Of a DNA stretch of 15,039 nt, positions 7,277 to 15,039 are shown piece by piece. Both the position numbers and the translations under genes were made by a program. The notes beneath the pieces are model-generated. The model was not told the origin of the DNA. It ran no database searches and saw only the letters and a program-made list of their open reading frames with translations. Within the stretch, counting starts at the first letter, position 1. Every line of letters begins with the position of its first letter. The stretch is from positions 1-15,039 of the forward strand of contig JALLAZ010001855.1 in assembly GCA_036939755.1 (NCBI GenBank), written 5' to 3'. Source of the stretch: Stephanodiscus triporus (lineage: Eukaryota; Bacillariophyta; Thalassiosirophyceae; Thalassiosirales; Thalassiosiraceae).

Positions 7277-8155
7277 CTAATCGTCAAACGCCCAATAGTT
7301 GTCCTCCGTGGGAGTGAAGTCGTCGGTGTCCCAGTCAGCTGCAGTTGTGTACATGGTTTCATGCGTGTCTGTCCCCCAGATTTCCGCCGCTGTCCCTCGC
7401 ATGAAATGGGTTGGCTGAGTCTCCGGAGCCATCTGGTAAAATTGCTGTAGAGGGCAAGGAGGACACATGCCGTACGCAATGAGAATGCCGTTGTCAAACC
7501 CCGTCATATCATCAGCCTTGTTAGGGTGTAGAAGGAGTTCTCGGTACCACCGGATAGCCTTCTCCTCAAATGGGCGAGTATCTGGATAAGTATACTCCCG
7601 GAGATTTTTAGTAAGAATCTGAGTAAAGGCTGTACCGGGGGGAACCGGCTCCCTCGCGTATATTTTCGCGTCTCTTGCATGTAAAAGAAGCTGTTGAACT
7701 GTCGGCGGCAGGCGTTGGAAACTGGGTGAGTCAATGGCAAAAAAATTCATAACAGGGTCCGTCATCCAAATGTGGATCATGTTCATGGCCACTTTGGAAA
7801 GGGTGAGAAGTCTCCTTCGAATAAGGGATAAGTCTCCTCGGGGCCCTCCGAGAGCAATGCGGGCATCATCATCTGCACCCCACACTTCGCTGATTATGTT
7901 TGGTGTGCATGCATCAGCTCCCGTGAGAAGCAAGGTAAGTCGAGCAAGCGTGCGGGCCATATCCCATCTGTCGTTGCAATATGTCATGGGCCTGCCATCC
8001 ATTGTGTAGGTGTCCGTGTCCCAGTAATACATTACCGCATCCAGGTCTTGTATGATAAGGTTCCGAAAGGCACTTTCCGTGCGACTCAAGGCCCAAGTGT
8101 TGTCACTGAGACCAAGAACCAGTCGCGCGAAGAGTTTATATTGTTCACCGGACAT
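7277..8155 (-). CDS. Unrecognised soluble protein, at least 292 residues, possibly 5'-incomplete
   Basis: A stop-free frame of 292 residues from ATG to TAG. The sequence looks like a folded, mostly helical globular protein with many Trp, Tyr and Met and no low complexity. Examples are the Trp-Asp motif DRWDMARTLARLTLLL (about 63-78) and the Leu/Ile/Met-rich RRRLLTLSKVAMNMIHIW (about 113-130). There is a Pro-Cys patch (MCPPCP, about 231-236) and an acidic, aromatic tail ending AFDD. I see no signal peptide, no clear transmembrane helix and no catalytic motif I can name. The frame continues upstream of this Met without a stop to 8314 (53 further codons that also look protein-like, for example GFEDYYIHDE), where TGA closes it. 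The true start may therefore lie in an upstream exon, or this may be a truncated copy. It converges on the SAM gene with a gap of 146 bp. Because a retroelement lies close upstream, it could belong to an older mobile element, but nothing in it shows this. Confidence 0.6.
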   Translation of the reverse strand: MSGEQYKLFARLVLGLSDNTWALSRTESAFRNLIIQDLDAVMYYWDTDTYTMDGRPMTYCNDRWDMARTLARLTLLLTGADACTPNIISEVWGADDDARIALGGPRGDLSLIRRRLLTLSKVAMNMIHIWMTDPVMNFFAIDSPSFQRLPPTVQQLLLHARDAKIYAREPVPPGTAFTQILTKNLREYTYPDTRPFEEKAIRWYRELLLHPNKADDMTGFDNGILIAYGMCPPCPLQQFYQMAPETQPTHFMRGTAAEIWGTDTHETMYTTAADWDTDDFTPTEDNYWAFDD

Positions 8156-8815
8156 TTTACAGTTGTGCCCTGATTCATCATCAAGTTCAGTGCTTCCTGG
8201 TGGTGAGGCGCCATCGTTGATAGTAGTTGTGGTTGCAGCTACCGAAAAAGCACGAGTGCAGAGTACACGCTCATCGTGAATGTAGTAGTCTTCAAATCCG
8301 ATGTTGAGCCCAACTCAACCAGGAACTATACACGCAGTGAGCCGTGTATTCGACAACCAGCCATTGGTAGGGAAGTGTGATATATTGACAGGAGAGGGAG
8401 GCTTGGGAGTGTGGGGAGTGGACTTAGGCATGGTGGGCAGTGATATGGAGCGGGAGGTACGGCGAATTGTCATGGAGTAGATTGTGGAATAGGGGGGGGG
8501 GAGGGGATGATGTTTTGTTTTGTGGCGAAGCAGTTGTTGGCGTGGAGATGGTGGGGGGAAGAGGGTGGGCGGCTCCTGTTAACCGTTTTCCTAGATCGGA
8601 GAAAGGCGCCAGCTGGCCGGCGTTTTGGTGTGCGTCACCACTCCTGAAAAGTATCTTTGGTGATTTTTCCCGCCTTTTTGGAGGAGGTGTGTTAGAGCGG
8701 AGTGAGTGAGAAGTGTGGTGCTCTCTCGCCCCTAACATCCCTTGACATTCACCATGTATTTTATCTAGCCCATTTGGTCTCGCGCTCTCATCCTTCTCTT
8801 TACCTCTGTCAACTG
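8156..8815. other. Region between the unrecognised gene and the small ORF
   Basis: The first 160 bp hold the open minus-strand extension of the neighbouring gene (8156-8314). The plus strand from about 8395 to 8580 is G-rich, including a run of ten G at 8492-8501. A minus-strand frame (8424-8882) is Pro/Ser-rich and opposite these G-runs, and I consider it a composition artefact. No RNA gene or clear promoter is visible. Confidence 0.4.
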
Positions 8816-9157
8816 ATGCAGTCTCCTTCTCCACATTCTTCCTCATTGCGTCTGCCACGTGGCGAGATTGTCTATTATCCAACCGGTCGGTTGAATGTTC
8901 GTATTCTCACACGAACAATTAGGAATCTGGGGTACGAAGTGTGGATCCACCTTGTCGACATCCGCGGTTTTCAGCGACCGCTGCTTCCTCGGGCAGTCTG
9001 GGTCCACGCGATAGTTCTCGGTAGGGTCATTTTGTTTGTTGCCAATCCCGCAGAAGAGTCATCGTCACTTTCTGCGTCCTCCGATACAGCTTCAGACCAA
9101 CCCGAAGGTGACGACTCTGATAATATTGATCCTGATGCTCCTGAGGCGGGGCATTAA
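8816..9157 (+). CDS. Possible small protein of 113 residues, function unknown
   Basis: The first ATG of an open frame is at 8816 and the stop is TAA at 9155-9157. After a Ser-rich start, residues 15-70 form alternating hydrophobic strands with Arg and Trp (GEIVYYPTGRLNVRI, GYEVWIHLVDIRGF, AVWVHAIVLGRVILFVAN). The tail is acidic and Ser-rich. The pattern is consistent with a small beta-rich domain, but I recognise no family. It lies upstream of the retrotransposon ORFs in the same orientation and could be a leader ORF of that element, a fragment of another protein or a chance frame. The start context is weak. Confidence 0.35.
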   Translation: MQSPSPHSSSLRLPRGEIVYYPTGRLNVRILTRTIRNLGYEVWIHLVDIRGFQRPLLPRAVWVHAIVLGRVILFVANPAEESSSLSASSDTASDQPEGDDSDNIDPDAPEAGH

Positions 9158-10093
9158 TTTTCCCTGCATATACTGTGATGGGGGGGAGAGTGGGAGATGT
9201 GTTGCTTTTTCACATTCATCAGAGAGTTGCACGGAGAAATGAGTGAGCATTATTGAGGAGCTGGAAATGCGCAATTGTTGACTTTTCCAGGTTTCGGCTA
9301 AGTCGAAACATGAATCTACTCTAAAATGCTTAACATTCTATACTACATCTACGTTGGAATCCGTAGCTTCCACCCCGATTTGCCTCTTACCAAGGCAAAT
9401 GATTGGATCGCATTCGCTCCTCCCACCGCCGATTTGGTCCGTCCCTATGCCACGAGGACCTTCCCGATCTGGCTCGACGATGTTTATTTGCGCTCTCACG
9501 CGTTGGCGTCGCCTACATCTTCCAGGTTCGCCGAATCAGAAGACTGCGCACCGTCTCTCGACCCCATCCACCGAATGCGACGCGCTGGTTTTTATTCCAG
9601 TCGCTCTTCTTCTCGACCCGATGCGACATGCCTGCTTCATTTTCCTTCTCCTCGTGCTCCCTCGGCATTGGACGGCCAGCTGGCATCCTACGGCGGCACA
9701 AGCTCGATGTCGACGACCCTCGCCATCATCATGAACCTTCTTACCGTCTGTCCTCCCCCTGATCTTCTGTGGGTAGATGATCTAATACTTACCATTTCGG
9801 GTTCCATGTGGATGATGCATGCTCATACGCACGCGCCAACTTCCGAATTCCCAAATAGTATCCAACTCTGTGTGACTCATAGTTCAACGAGCCATCATTG
9901 GTTGGGGTTACAAAAGATTCAACTTACTTCTGCGCCCCACCAAGTTGCATCGACTAGTCCCAAGATATTCAGTGCACAAAGCTTCCACCCTTGATTTGCA
10001 TTGCAAGAACTTCATTGCTTTGCGCCCCACGCCCATTCAATTCCAGGACTACTCACACCAATCGGCGCCTTCTCACCAACTCCAACGCCCACT
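9158..10093 (+). other. Pyrimidine-rich leader upstream of retrotransposon ORF1
   Basis: From about 9340 the plus strand becomes markedly rich in C and T, so all three plus frames stay open for long stretches (9326-9994, 9354-9734, 9403-9762). The frame from ATG 9326 to the TGA at 9992-9994 encodes 222 residues. Its early part (FPIWLDDVYLRSH and neighbours) looks more protein-like than the rest, but none of the three frames shows a recognisable domain. The frame of 9326 resumes after that single TGA and runs on to 10345. I read the stretch as the 5' region of the retroelement. Its left boundary cannot be placed from this window. Confidence 0.4.
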
Positions 10094-10345
10094 ATGCCTA
10101 CCAAGGTCGGCTCGAAGCGCGCCCCCAGGAAGTCTCCCCCTGAACAGGGTGTCCAGCTTGCAACGTACCCTCCTTCTGGGCGCCATCCTTCTGATTCCAC
10201 AATCCTCGCATTTCCACCCGACCCCTCCGCGTCGGTCACCACAGCAACACGTACCTCTAAAGTCCGCACCAAGTCTCTTGTTGCACGGAGCAGTCCACCC
10301 ACCCTCGGCAACAACGCGGACGTAGTACTGGTCCGGCTCCCTTGA
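10094..10345 (+). other. Candidate N-terminus of ORF1 in a different frame
   Basis: An ATG at 10094 begins a basic, Pro/Ser-rich frame (MPTKVGSKRAPRKSPP) typical of the start of a LINE ORF1, ending at TGA 10343-10345. The main ORF1 frame is open from 10261, so the two overlap for about 85 nt. Moving from this frame to the main one needs a -1 shift (or +2). This could be a one-base mutation or assembly error, or a translational frameshift. I see no canonical slippery heptamer at the end of the overlap. Confidence 0.45.
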
Positions 10346-13300
10346 AATCGTACGCCATCTTCACCCACCCTCACTCCGTTGCTTCAACATCGTCGCTCAC
10401 GACATCTTCCGCATTTGATCCAAGTCCGGTCGGCGCACACCACCTTGATACTCGCGCACGAACGAGTCCCAGTCGTAGCCTCCTTGGCCGCCAGGCACCT
10501 TCTCCCTCCTTCGATGACGACAATTTCCCACCCCTCGCCGCCACCCAGAGTACGCCCATCCCATACACTCGTGCGGATGATACCCCATACATATCTGCTT
10601 CTGAGATGCGCAAATCTGTCCGGGCACAACAGGAATCTGCCCTAGCAAAGGCGAAGACCCAAGCTGATCTCGCCGAAGCCCGCCGTCACCGCGAATACTA
10701 CGCTGACCAAGAGGCTCGATTAGCGGTACTTGCCTCAGGGTCTTTTGACGAAGTCATGGGCGATCACGAGGCGGAGGTTGCGACGCGCCGTGCTCTCAAG
10801 AAAGCCAGTCTCGACGATGGACACAAATCCTCACACAGCACCGCCAGCAACCAATATTCCTCCCCTGCCCGTCGCAGCCGCTCATCTAATAAGAGGAGCC
10901 AGGTCTCCTCCCCGTCTGCTCATTATGCTTCCAAGCCCACTGGTGACGAATTAGCTGCTTATTTTGAACCGGGGGGGGAGGCTGAACGCGAAGTCCGCTC
11001 GACGATTCGCAATGCTCGGATTGTCGTGCGTTCGGCAAGCCACACACGGGTTGCTCAGGGGACACCTCGCGTACAGGACCTCCAGGCCCGCGGCACTGCG
11101 CCTGACAAGGATGACTACGTCATCTCTCGGGTCGATCCTCGTCTTGCGAGGAAGAAGACGTTTCCCCACGTTGATGGTGACAGTCTCGGCGACGATCCCT
11201 CTCAGGAGTATGAGATGGATGACGACGAGGTTAGCTACGGCCGGGATGCTGATGTGACATCCCCCCTTTTGTCTAATCCTTCGTCCACTGGAGTAGGTAG
11301 TACTAGTGGCGTTTCGCCCGACGTGACATTGGGATCTGCCGCGGGATCCCATCAAGTCCAGTTCCACGACGGGTTCCCTGGAAGCGCGGTTGGCGAGGCG
11401 GCTCCCCCTCCCACGGCAGGCCGATCAAGCTTACGGGCAACAAGTTTTGCTCCTGTTATCGTCCCTTCTCCCATCCTGGCCAATGCCGTTGACGTTGACC
11501 CAGATTTTTTTGAAGGTGCTGCGCTCCCCGGCTCCGGTCCGGGCCCCCATTTCATCACTGTCTCTTTTATCAAGAATGGCAAAGAAAAGATCAAGGACCA
11601 ACTGCTATCCACTCTGGCCACGACGCTTACCCTTTTGTCTCAGAATGTCCCAGGCGTCTTGCTCCATTGCATCACAAAGGGTCTGAAAATTGCCCCATTG
11701 GACTCTACTTCGGCTGGTCACTTTCCTACAACAGGAATGGGTGCGTGCAACTACATGTACGTCCAAAACAAGTGGTCTTTGCAACCAGGGACACGTAACA
11801 AGCTCAAGCTCCCCGCCGCGAAGGTTGGTAAAGACGGCCGCCCCTTGTTTGATGAAAATCGGGGATACGATGGCCCCGATCGCATCACTGCGGTCTTGTG
11901 GATCACGTGCGAGGGAAATGCAAAGGATGCTATCGAAGGGCTCCAGATGGAACTCGAAGGCGAGCACTTACAGATACGGTGGAAACAGGCTCAGAAGAAG
12001 AATACCAAGAACCAAATCGTTATTTATGGGATCCCTCCAGGTTTATGCGCGGACGGTGTCATGGGCGAGCTCCTACATGGCTTGAAGGAGAGTGAGAAGG
12101 AATTGTGCTCCCCTGGGTCGATCCTTCCCCTTGACGAGCGCAATCACCGTCGTGACTTGGCGCTTCCTCTCCTAAACGGTTTCTTCAAGCAAGCGATCCC
12201 TCCCAAGGCTGTTTCAATTTCCGAAGGCAGGGAGACTTCTCTCAATACCAATAAGGAATATACTCAAAATGGGTGTCGCGTGTTCACTCTGGAGTACGAC
12301 CCTGTTGATAATGCGCGGATGGCCCCCGTTTGGACTCAATTCAAGGATTCTGGTAGGAGTGAGCATGTCCTCGGCCGCAGGTCCAAAGTATTCGTAGTTC
12401 CTCACGCAGGACGATTGGCTCCCGCAAAGGTCACGGAAATACGGCGTTACATGCACTTCCACCTCCGGTACACAGCAAGGACTCGCACGCACAGCCACCC
12501 AACGTTGGAAAGTTTGGACAAGTTGACGGAGGTCACGATGGATGATTCCCTGGTTCGCCCTCCACGGAAATTCACTTCTATGCGCCACGAGTACATGGAT
12601 CTGCGGACACCTGATAACCTCGAAGTCTTCCATGCCGTGTTCCCACGGAAGGCATCTCTGGAGCGCGAATCCTCAGTTGACTGCTTGTTTCTGGAGTCAA
12701 ATCAGGGAGCCCGCGAGATATCATTAAAGATCCAGGTGTGCCCTTCAGCATGGTGGTGGCATGTCTTTCGCACGGTCCGCGGGTATTCCGAGGGAACATC
12801 ACGAAGCCTCCTTCGCAATTTCGAAATTGAAGCATGCCAACTTGCCGACCAGTCCACCTTCGACATCTCATCTATGACGGTCACGACCCAGTTTGCTAAT
12901 ACCGATGACTTCCTCACGCGCGCCGAGGCCGAGCTCGGGTCGGATGACGATGATAGTATCGATGGCACAAATCCATCTGCATCCATCGAGATTACTGATG
13001 GTGCGAAGGCCTCGCTTGCTGCCGCAATGCTCAAGAAGGACACAAACCTTGCCGCTAATTCTCATGCCAGCGCCAAGTCTCGTCGTTCTACATTTTCTTG
13101 CTCTACTGGTAACGACACCAATCGCTCGATGAACACTGCAAAGTACGCGCTCAATCATAAATCAAGGGCTCTTGAGCTTGCAAGCGAACGAAAGAAATCT
13201 GCCGACTTACAGGCGACACAGAGGGCAATGGCACAACGTATCAAGGAACTGGAGGCAAGCTTCGCGACCGCCCCCACCACCCCCGGTTCGGCCCGTCCCA

Positions 13301-13566
13301 CCCGTTCATCGGCGCGGATCTCTGCCCTAACCCTCAAGCCCACATGGACTCTAAGGGATAGCAGATTCAGCGGGGTTGTTAATGTTGACGAGAGCGAATC
13401 CTCGAGCGATGGCTCTGATGAAGATGAATGGGGGGACGACGCTCCAAGTGATGGCCCTCCAGCAGTGACGACGACAACTCCGGCTACCACCTCTACACAC
13501 CCATCCAGGACTGACAGCACGGCCAACTGTGCCAACTCTGCTCGGTTCCTGGGTGGGCTTGGATAA
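10261..13566 (+). CDS. Retrotransposon ORF1 protein, very large, no zinc knuckle
   Basis: The frame is open from 10261 (after TAA 10258-10260) to TAA 13564-13566, about 1,100 codons. The first in-frame ATG is at 10606, and a leucine codon at 10342 has been taken as a start in the numbering used here. ORF1 proteins of LINEs usually bind the element RNA and are much shorter (roughly 300-600 residues). Regions seen: a Pro/Ser-rich N-terminus with DDDNFPPLA (about 58-66); a charged Ala/Glu/Arg coiled coil (about 96-150); a disordered acidic part; a structured centre (about 400-860) starting HFITVSFIKNGKEKIKDQLL; a second coiled coil (about 937-974, ALELASERKKSADLQ to RIKELEASF); an acidic Ser/Asp/Glu patch (about 1015-1033); and a Thr/Pro-rich tail. 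No CCHC knuckle or recognisable RRM is visible. The structured centre is the best place to look for a nucleic-acid-binding or capsid-like fold. ORF2 follows directly through a TAATG overlap. Confidence 0.72.
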   Translation, partial: SPHQVSCCTEQSTHPRQQRGRSTGPAPLKSYAIFTHPHSVASTSSLTTSSAFDPSPVGAHHLDTRARTSPSRSLLGRQAPSPSFDDDNFPPLAATQSTPIPYTRADDTPYISASEMRKSVRAQQESALAKAKTQADLAEARRHREYYADQEARLAVLASGSFDEVMGDHEAEVATRRALKKASLDDGHKSSHSTASNQYSSPARRSRSSNKRSQVSSPSAHYASKPTGDELAAYFEPGGEAEREVRSTIRNARIVVRSASHTRVAQGTPRVQDLQARGTAPDKDDYVISRVDPRLARKKTFPHVDGDSLGDDPSQEYEMDDDEVSYGRDADVTSPLLSNPSSTGVGSTSGVSPDVTLGSAAGSHQVQFHDGFPGSAVGEAAPPPTAGRSSLRATSFAPVIVPSPILANAVDVDPDFFEGAALPGSGPGPHFITVSFIKNGKEKIKDQLLSTLATTLTLLSQNVPGVLLHCITKGLKIAPLDSTSAGHFPTTGMGACNYMYVQNKWSLQPGTRNKLKLPAAKVGKDGRPLFDENRGYDGPDRITAVLWITCEGNAKDAIEGLQMELEGEHLQIRWKQAQKKNTKNQIVIYGIPPGLCADGVMGELLHGLKESEKELCSPGSILPLDERNHRRDLALPLLNGFFKQAIPPKAVSISEGRETSLNTNKEYTQNGCRVFTLEYDPVDNARMAPVWTQFKDSGRSEHVLGRRSKVFVVPHAGRLAPAKVTEIRRYMHFHLRYTARTRTHSHPTLESLDKLTEVTMDDSLVRPPRKFTSMRHEYMDLRTPDNLEVFHAVFPRKASLERESSVDCLFLESNQGAREISLKIQVCPSAWWWHVFRTVRGYSEGTSRSLLRNFEIEACQLADQSTFDISSMTVTTQFANTDDFLTRAEAELGSDDDDSIDGTNPSASIEITDGAKASLAAAMLKKDTNLAANSHASAKSRRSTFSCSTGNDTNRSMNTAKYALNHKSRALELASERKKSADLQATQRAMAQRIKELEASFATAPTTPGSARPTRSSARISALTLKPTWTLRDSRFSGVVNVDESESSSDGSDEDEWGDDAPSDGPPAVTTTTPATTSTHPSRTDSTANCANSARFLGGLG

Positions 13567-13568
13567 TG
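13564..13568 (+). promoter_or_regulatory. TAATG stop-restart junction between ORF1 and ORF2
   Basis: The ORF1 stop TAA and the ORF2 start ATG share one base. The ATG has A at -3 and G at +4, a favourable eukaryotic context. The same UAAUG arrangement is known to couple ORF1 and ORF2 translation by reinitiation in the insect LINE SART1. Use of the same mechanism here is inferred from the sequence. Confidence 0.7.
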
Positions 13569-15039
13569 GTTGCTTCTCACCCCTCCACTGCCGGTGGGAT
13601 TGGGGGGAGAGGAAGAAGCGCCACCGAGGAGGACACCCGGGACATCCACAACATTACAAGAAATAAATTTACCGGTGGGACCAATATGTTGGCCACCGAC
13701 ACCCACACGAATCATCATTATCCTATCGATAGCGCGTGCTTTGGCAACGCAACGACATCTCGACGCCGTCGACGCCCGCATTATCATCCATACCTACACG
13801 AGCCACGAGTCGCCCCGATCCGTCACAGCTCCCCATTTGACGAGGACCAAGCGCTCCGCTCGTTCCACGCTCAATCCCGTCAGTTCGATCGAGGCTCCCG
13901 CGCCCGCCTCCCCTTCCACCAGGTTCCATTATACCCAGTCCCAACGGCCAACACAGGTGGACACAGTCGTGCATCCGTTCTCAGGGCAAGTCGGTACGCC
14001 TCGTCGGGTGCAACTCGGACGCAGGAATTTAGTAGAGGCTCCCATTCCTTCCTATCCCGCAACAAGCCTACGAACGAGGATCTCATTGAGATGGCAACAA
14101 GAAAGTCTAGACGCGCACGGACAACGAAGAAGAATCTTCACATGACGGTAACTGCCCTCCAGCTGGCGCAGGAACAAAGTGCTGCATTACGGCATGTCGA
14201 GACTACCCGGTCATCCTTACAGGCCATAGGCAAGTACGGTCACTCCCCTCGCATCAAACCCTCGCATACAATTCGGATTGCTATGGAGAATTTCAACAGT
14301 TTGTGCGTCATGTCAGGAAATGCAAAAATTACTGCCATAAATAACATGTGTCGCGAGTACAACGTTGACATTTTATGTGGATGCGAGACACAGATCGACT
14401 GGAGGCAGGTCCCTCAGTCTCGGCGGTTCTGCAACCTATTTGGAGTTGGGACTGAAACCAGGAGTGTCGTCGCTCATAATATAAATGAACGTATGCGACC
14501 CAACCAATTTGGAGGGTGCGCGATGATGGCATTCAAGACAATTTCGTCCGAGGTGATTGATACAGGCGTTGACACCACCGGTTTGGGGAGGTGGTGCTGG
14601 CTACTTCTGGGCTCTGGGAGAAAGAAGACTCGTGTAATAATGGCATACCAACCCAGCAACTCTGGACGCTCGGCTGGTACTACTGTGAAGGACCAACAGG
14701 CGCGGTACTTCCAGTCGCTCGGCGACGCCCGCTCCCCAAGGACGATCTTCTTCGAACAACTCGTCTCCCAGTTGTCAATCTGGAAGATGAGCGATAACGA
14801 CATTATCTTGCTAGGCGACTTCAACGAAAATGTATACAACGGACGGTTGGCCAAGAGAATATCAGCATCTGATTTGAACTTCAGGGAGATGTGCCATCAC
14901 CACACTGGAGTCCATCTCCCCCCGACGTTCCGCACCGGGAGTATTCCTATCGACGGGATATTCGCTACCTCGGGTATCGAGTGTGTAAATGTGACTCTCC
15001 TCCCCCATCTTGGTGGGGTTGGCGATCACCGATGCTTTA
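13566..15039 (+). CDS. Retrotransposon ORF2, APE-like endonuclease part (3' truncated by window)
   Basis: From the ATG at 13566 the frame stays open for 491 codons to the window end. Residues 1-200 are low-complexity and Arg/Ser-rich, then a basic stretch (RKSRRARTTKK, about 182-192) leads into an endonuclease/exonuclease/phosphatase (EEP) domain from about residue 235. Visible motifs: MENFNSL at 240-246 (metal-site Asn); the catalytic-type Glu274 in CGCETQ; GRWCWLLL, then VIMAYQP; LLGDFNEN with Gly417-Asp418-Phe419-Asn420; PIDGIF with Asp463; and the terminal GGVGDHRCF with Asp487-His488. These match the APE-like nicking endonuclease that cuts target DNA to prime reverse transcription in LINEs. 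All expected catalytic positions are present, so the domain looks intact. The reverse transcriptase is expected immediately downstream. A cellular DNase or AP endonuclease is unlikely, given the long N-terminus and the fused ORF1. Confidence 0.85.
   Translation, partial: MVASHPSTAGGIGGRGRSATEEDTRDIHNITRNKFTGGTNMLATDTHTNHHYPIDSACFGNATTSRRRRRPHYHPYLHEPRVAPIRHSSPFDEDQALRSFHAQSRQFDRGSRARLPFHQVPLYPVPTANTGGHSRASVLRASRYASSGATRTQEFSRGSHSFLSRNKPTNEDLIEMATRKSRRARTTKKNLHMTVTALQLAQEQSAALRHVETTRSSLQAIGKYGHSPRIKPSHTIRIAMENFNSLCVMSGNAKITAINNMCREYNVDILCGCETQIDWRQVPQSRRFCNLFGVGTETRSVVAHNINERMRPNQFGGCAMMAFKTISSEVIDTGVDTTGLGRWCWLLLGSGRKKTRVIMAYQPSNSGRSAGTTVKDQQARYFQSLGDARSPRTIFFEQLVSQLSIWKMSDNDIILLGDFNENVYNGRLAKRISASDLNFREMCHHHTGVHLPPTFRTGSIPIDGIFATSGIECVNVTLLPHLGGVGDHRCF

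Larger units (their letters stand above)
10094..15039 (+). mobile_element. Non-LTR (LINE-type) retrotransposon, 3' part beyond the window
   Basis: Two long tandem frames in the same orientation, ORF1 (open 10261-13566) and ORF2 (13566 onward), overlap by one base in TAATG. ORF2 carries an APE-like endonuclease domain. This order (ORF1, then endonuclease ahead of reverse transcriptase) is the standard layout of endonuclease-encoding LINEs. The reverse transcriptase, 3' UTR, poly-A tail and target-site duplication would all lie to the right of the window. No long terminal repeats are visible. Almost 4.8 kb without a stop in the two coding frames points to a recent, possibly active copy. The 5' boundary is uncertain and may lie as far left as 8.8-9.3 kb. 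Confidence 0.78.

Noticed and set aside
8424..8882. 152-residue minus-strand frame
   Set aside because: Pro/Ser/His-rich, opposite G-runs, with no recognisable domain. It overlaps a more protein-like plus-strand frame.
10012..10648. Minus-strand frames opposite the start of ORF1
   Set aside because: Gly/Arg/Val-rich shadows of the pyrimidine-rich plus strand. The long stop-free plus frame is the credible one.
13570..14145. 191-residue plus-strand frame just after the ORF1 stop
   Set aside because: It begins at a TTG, is in the ORF1 frame rather than the ORF2 frame and ends before the endonuclease. The overlapping frame from ATG 13566 is open to the window end and contains the EEP domain.
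1..15039. CRISPR arrays, tRNA or rRNA genes, prokaryotic operons or LTRs
   Set aside because: I saw no regularly spaced repeats, cloverleaf with conserved loops, ribosomal segments, ribosome-binding-site spacing or matching long terminal repeats. The introns show the DNA is eukaryotic.

Overview
The window looks like nuclear DNA of a unicellular eukaryote. Three phase-consistent GT-AG introns of about 100 nt interrupt two genes, coding strands alternate, genes are widely spaced, and a non-LTR retrotransposon occupies the right third. Short introns, codon-scale low complexity in loops (poly-Ser, poly-Gly, poly-Asp) and the character of the retroelement suggest a diatom or related stramenopile. 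That assignment is an inference, not a database result.

Left part (1-5000). A plus-strand gene (244-1776) encodes a divergent protein with the three-fold helix-pair layout of mitochondrial carriers (SLC25), inflated by low-complexity loops. Facing it is a minus-strand gene (2416-3235) that no single open frame reveals. Three exons join in phase to give a 199-residue protein ending in a SANT/Myb-like domain, probably an ELM2-SANT chromatin factor. Next, also on the minus strand, is a 301-residue three-helix membrane protein (3854-4759). Just past its 3' end lies a run of 37 C, one interruption, then 13 more C.

Middle (5000-8300). A plus-strand two-exon gene (5027-7130) encodes a SAM domain, a coiled coil, a long disordered basic region and, only after splicing, a C-terminal domain that resembles the CesT/Tir-chaperone fold. 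Convergent to it is a minus-strand protein of at least 292 residues (7277-8155) that I do not recognise. Its frame stays open for 53 codons upstream of the first Met.

Right part (8300-15039). A transition zone holds a possible 113-residue ORF (8816-9157) and a pyrimidine-rich leader, followed by a non-LTR (LINE-type) retrotransposon. ORF1 (open 10261-13566) is a very large protein with no zinc knuckle. ORF2 starts at 13566 in a TAATG overlap with the ORF1 stop and is open to the window end. It carries an APE-like endonuclease (EEP) domain, and its reverse transcriptase should lie beyond the window. The ORF1 start is unclear: a likely initiator (ATG 10094) is in a different frame.

The host genes show no evident shared pathway. 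The retroelement is the one clearly multi-gene unit.
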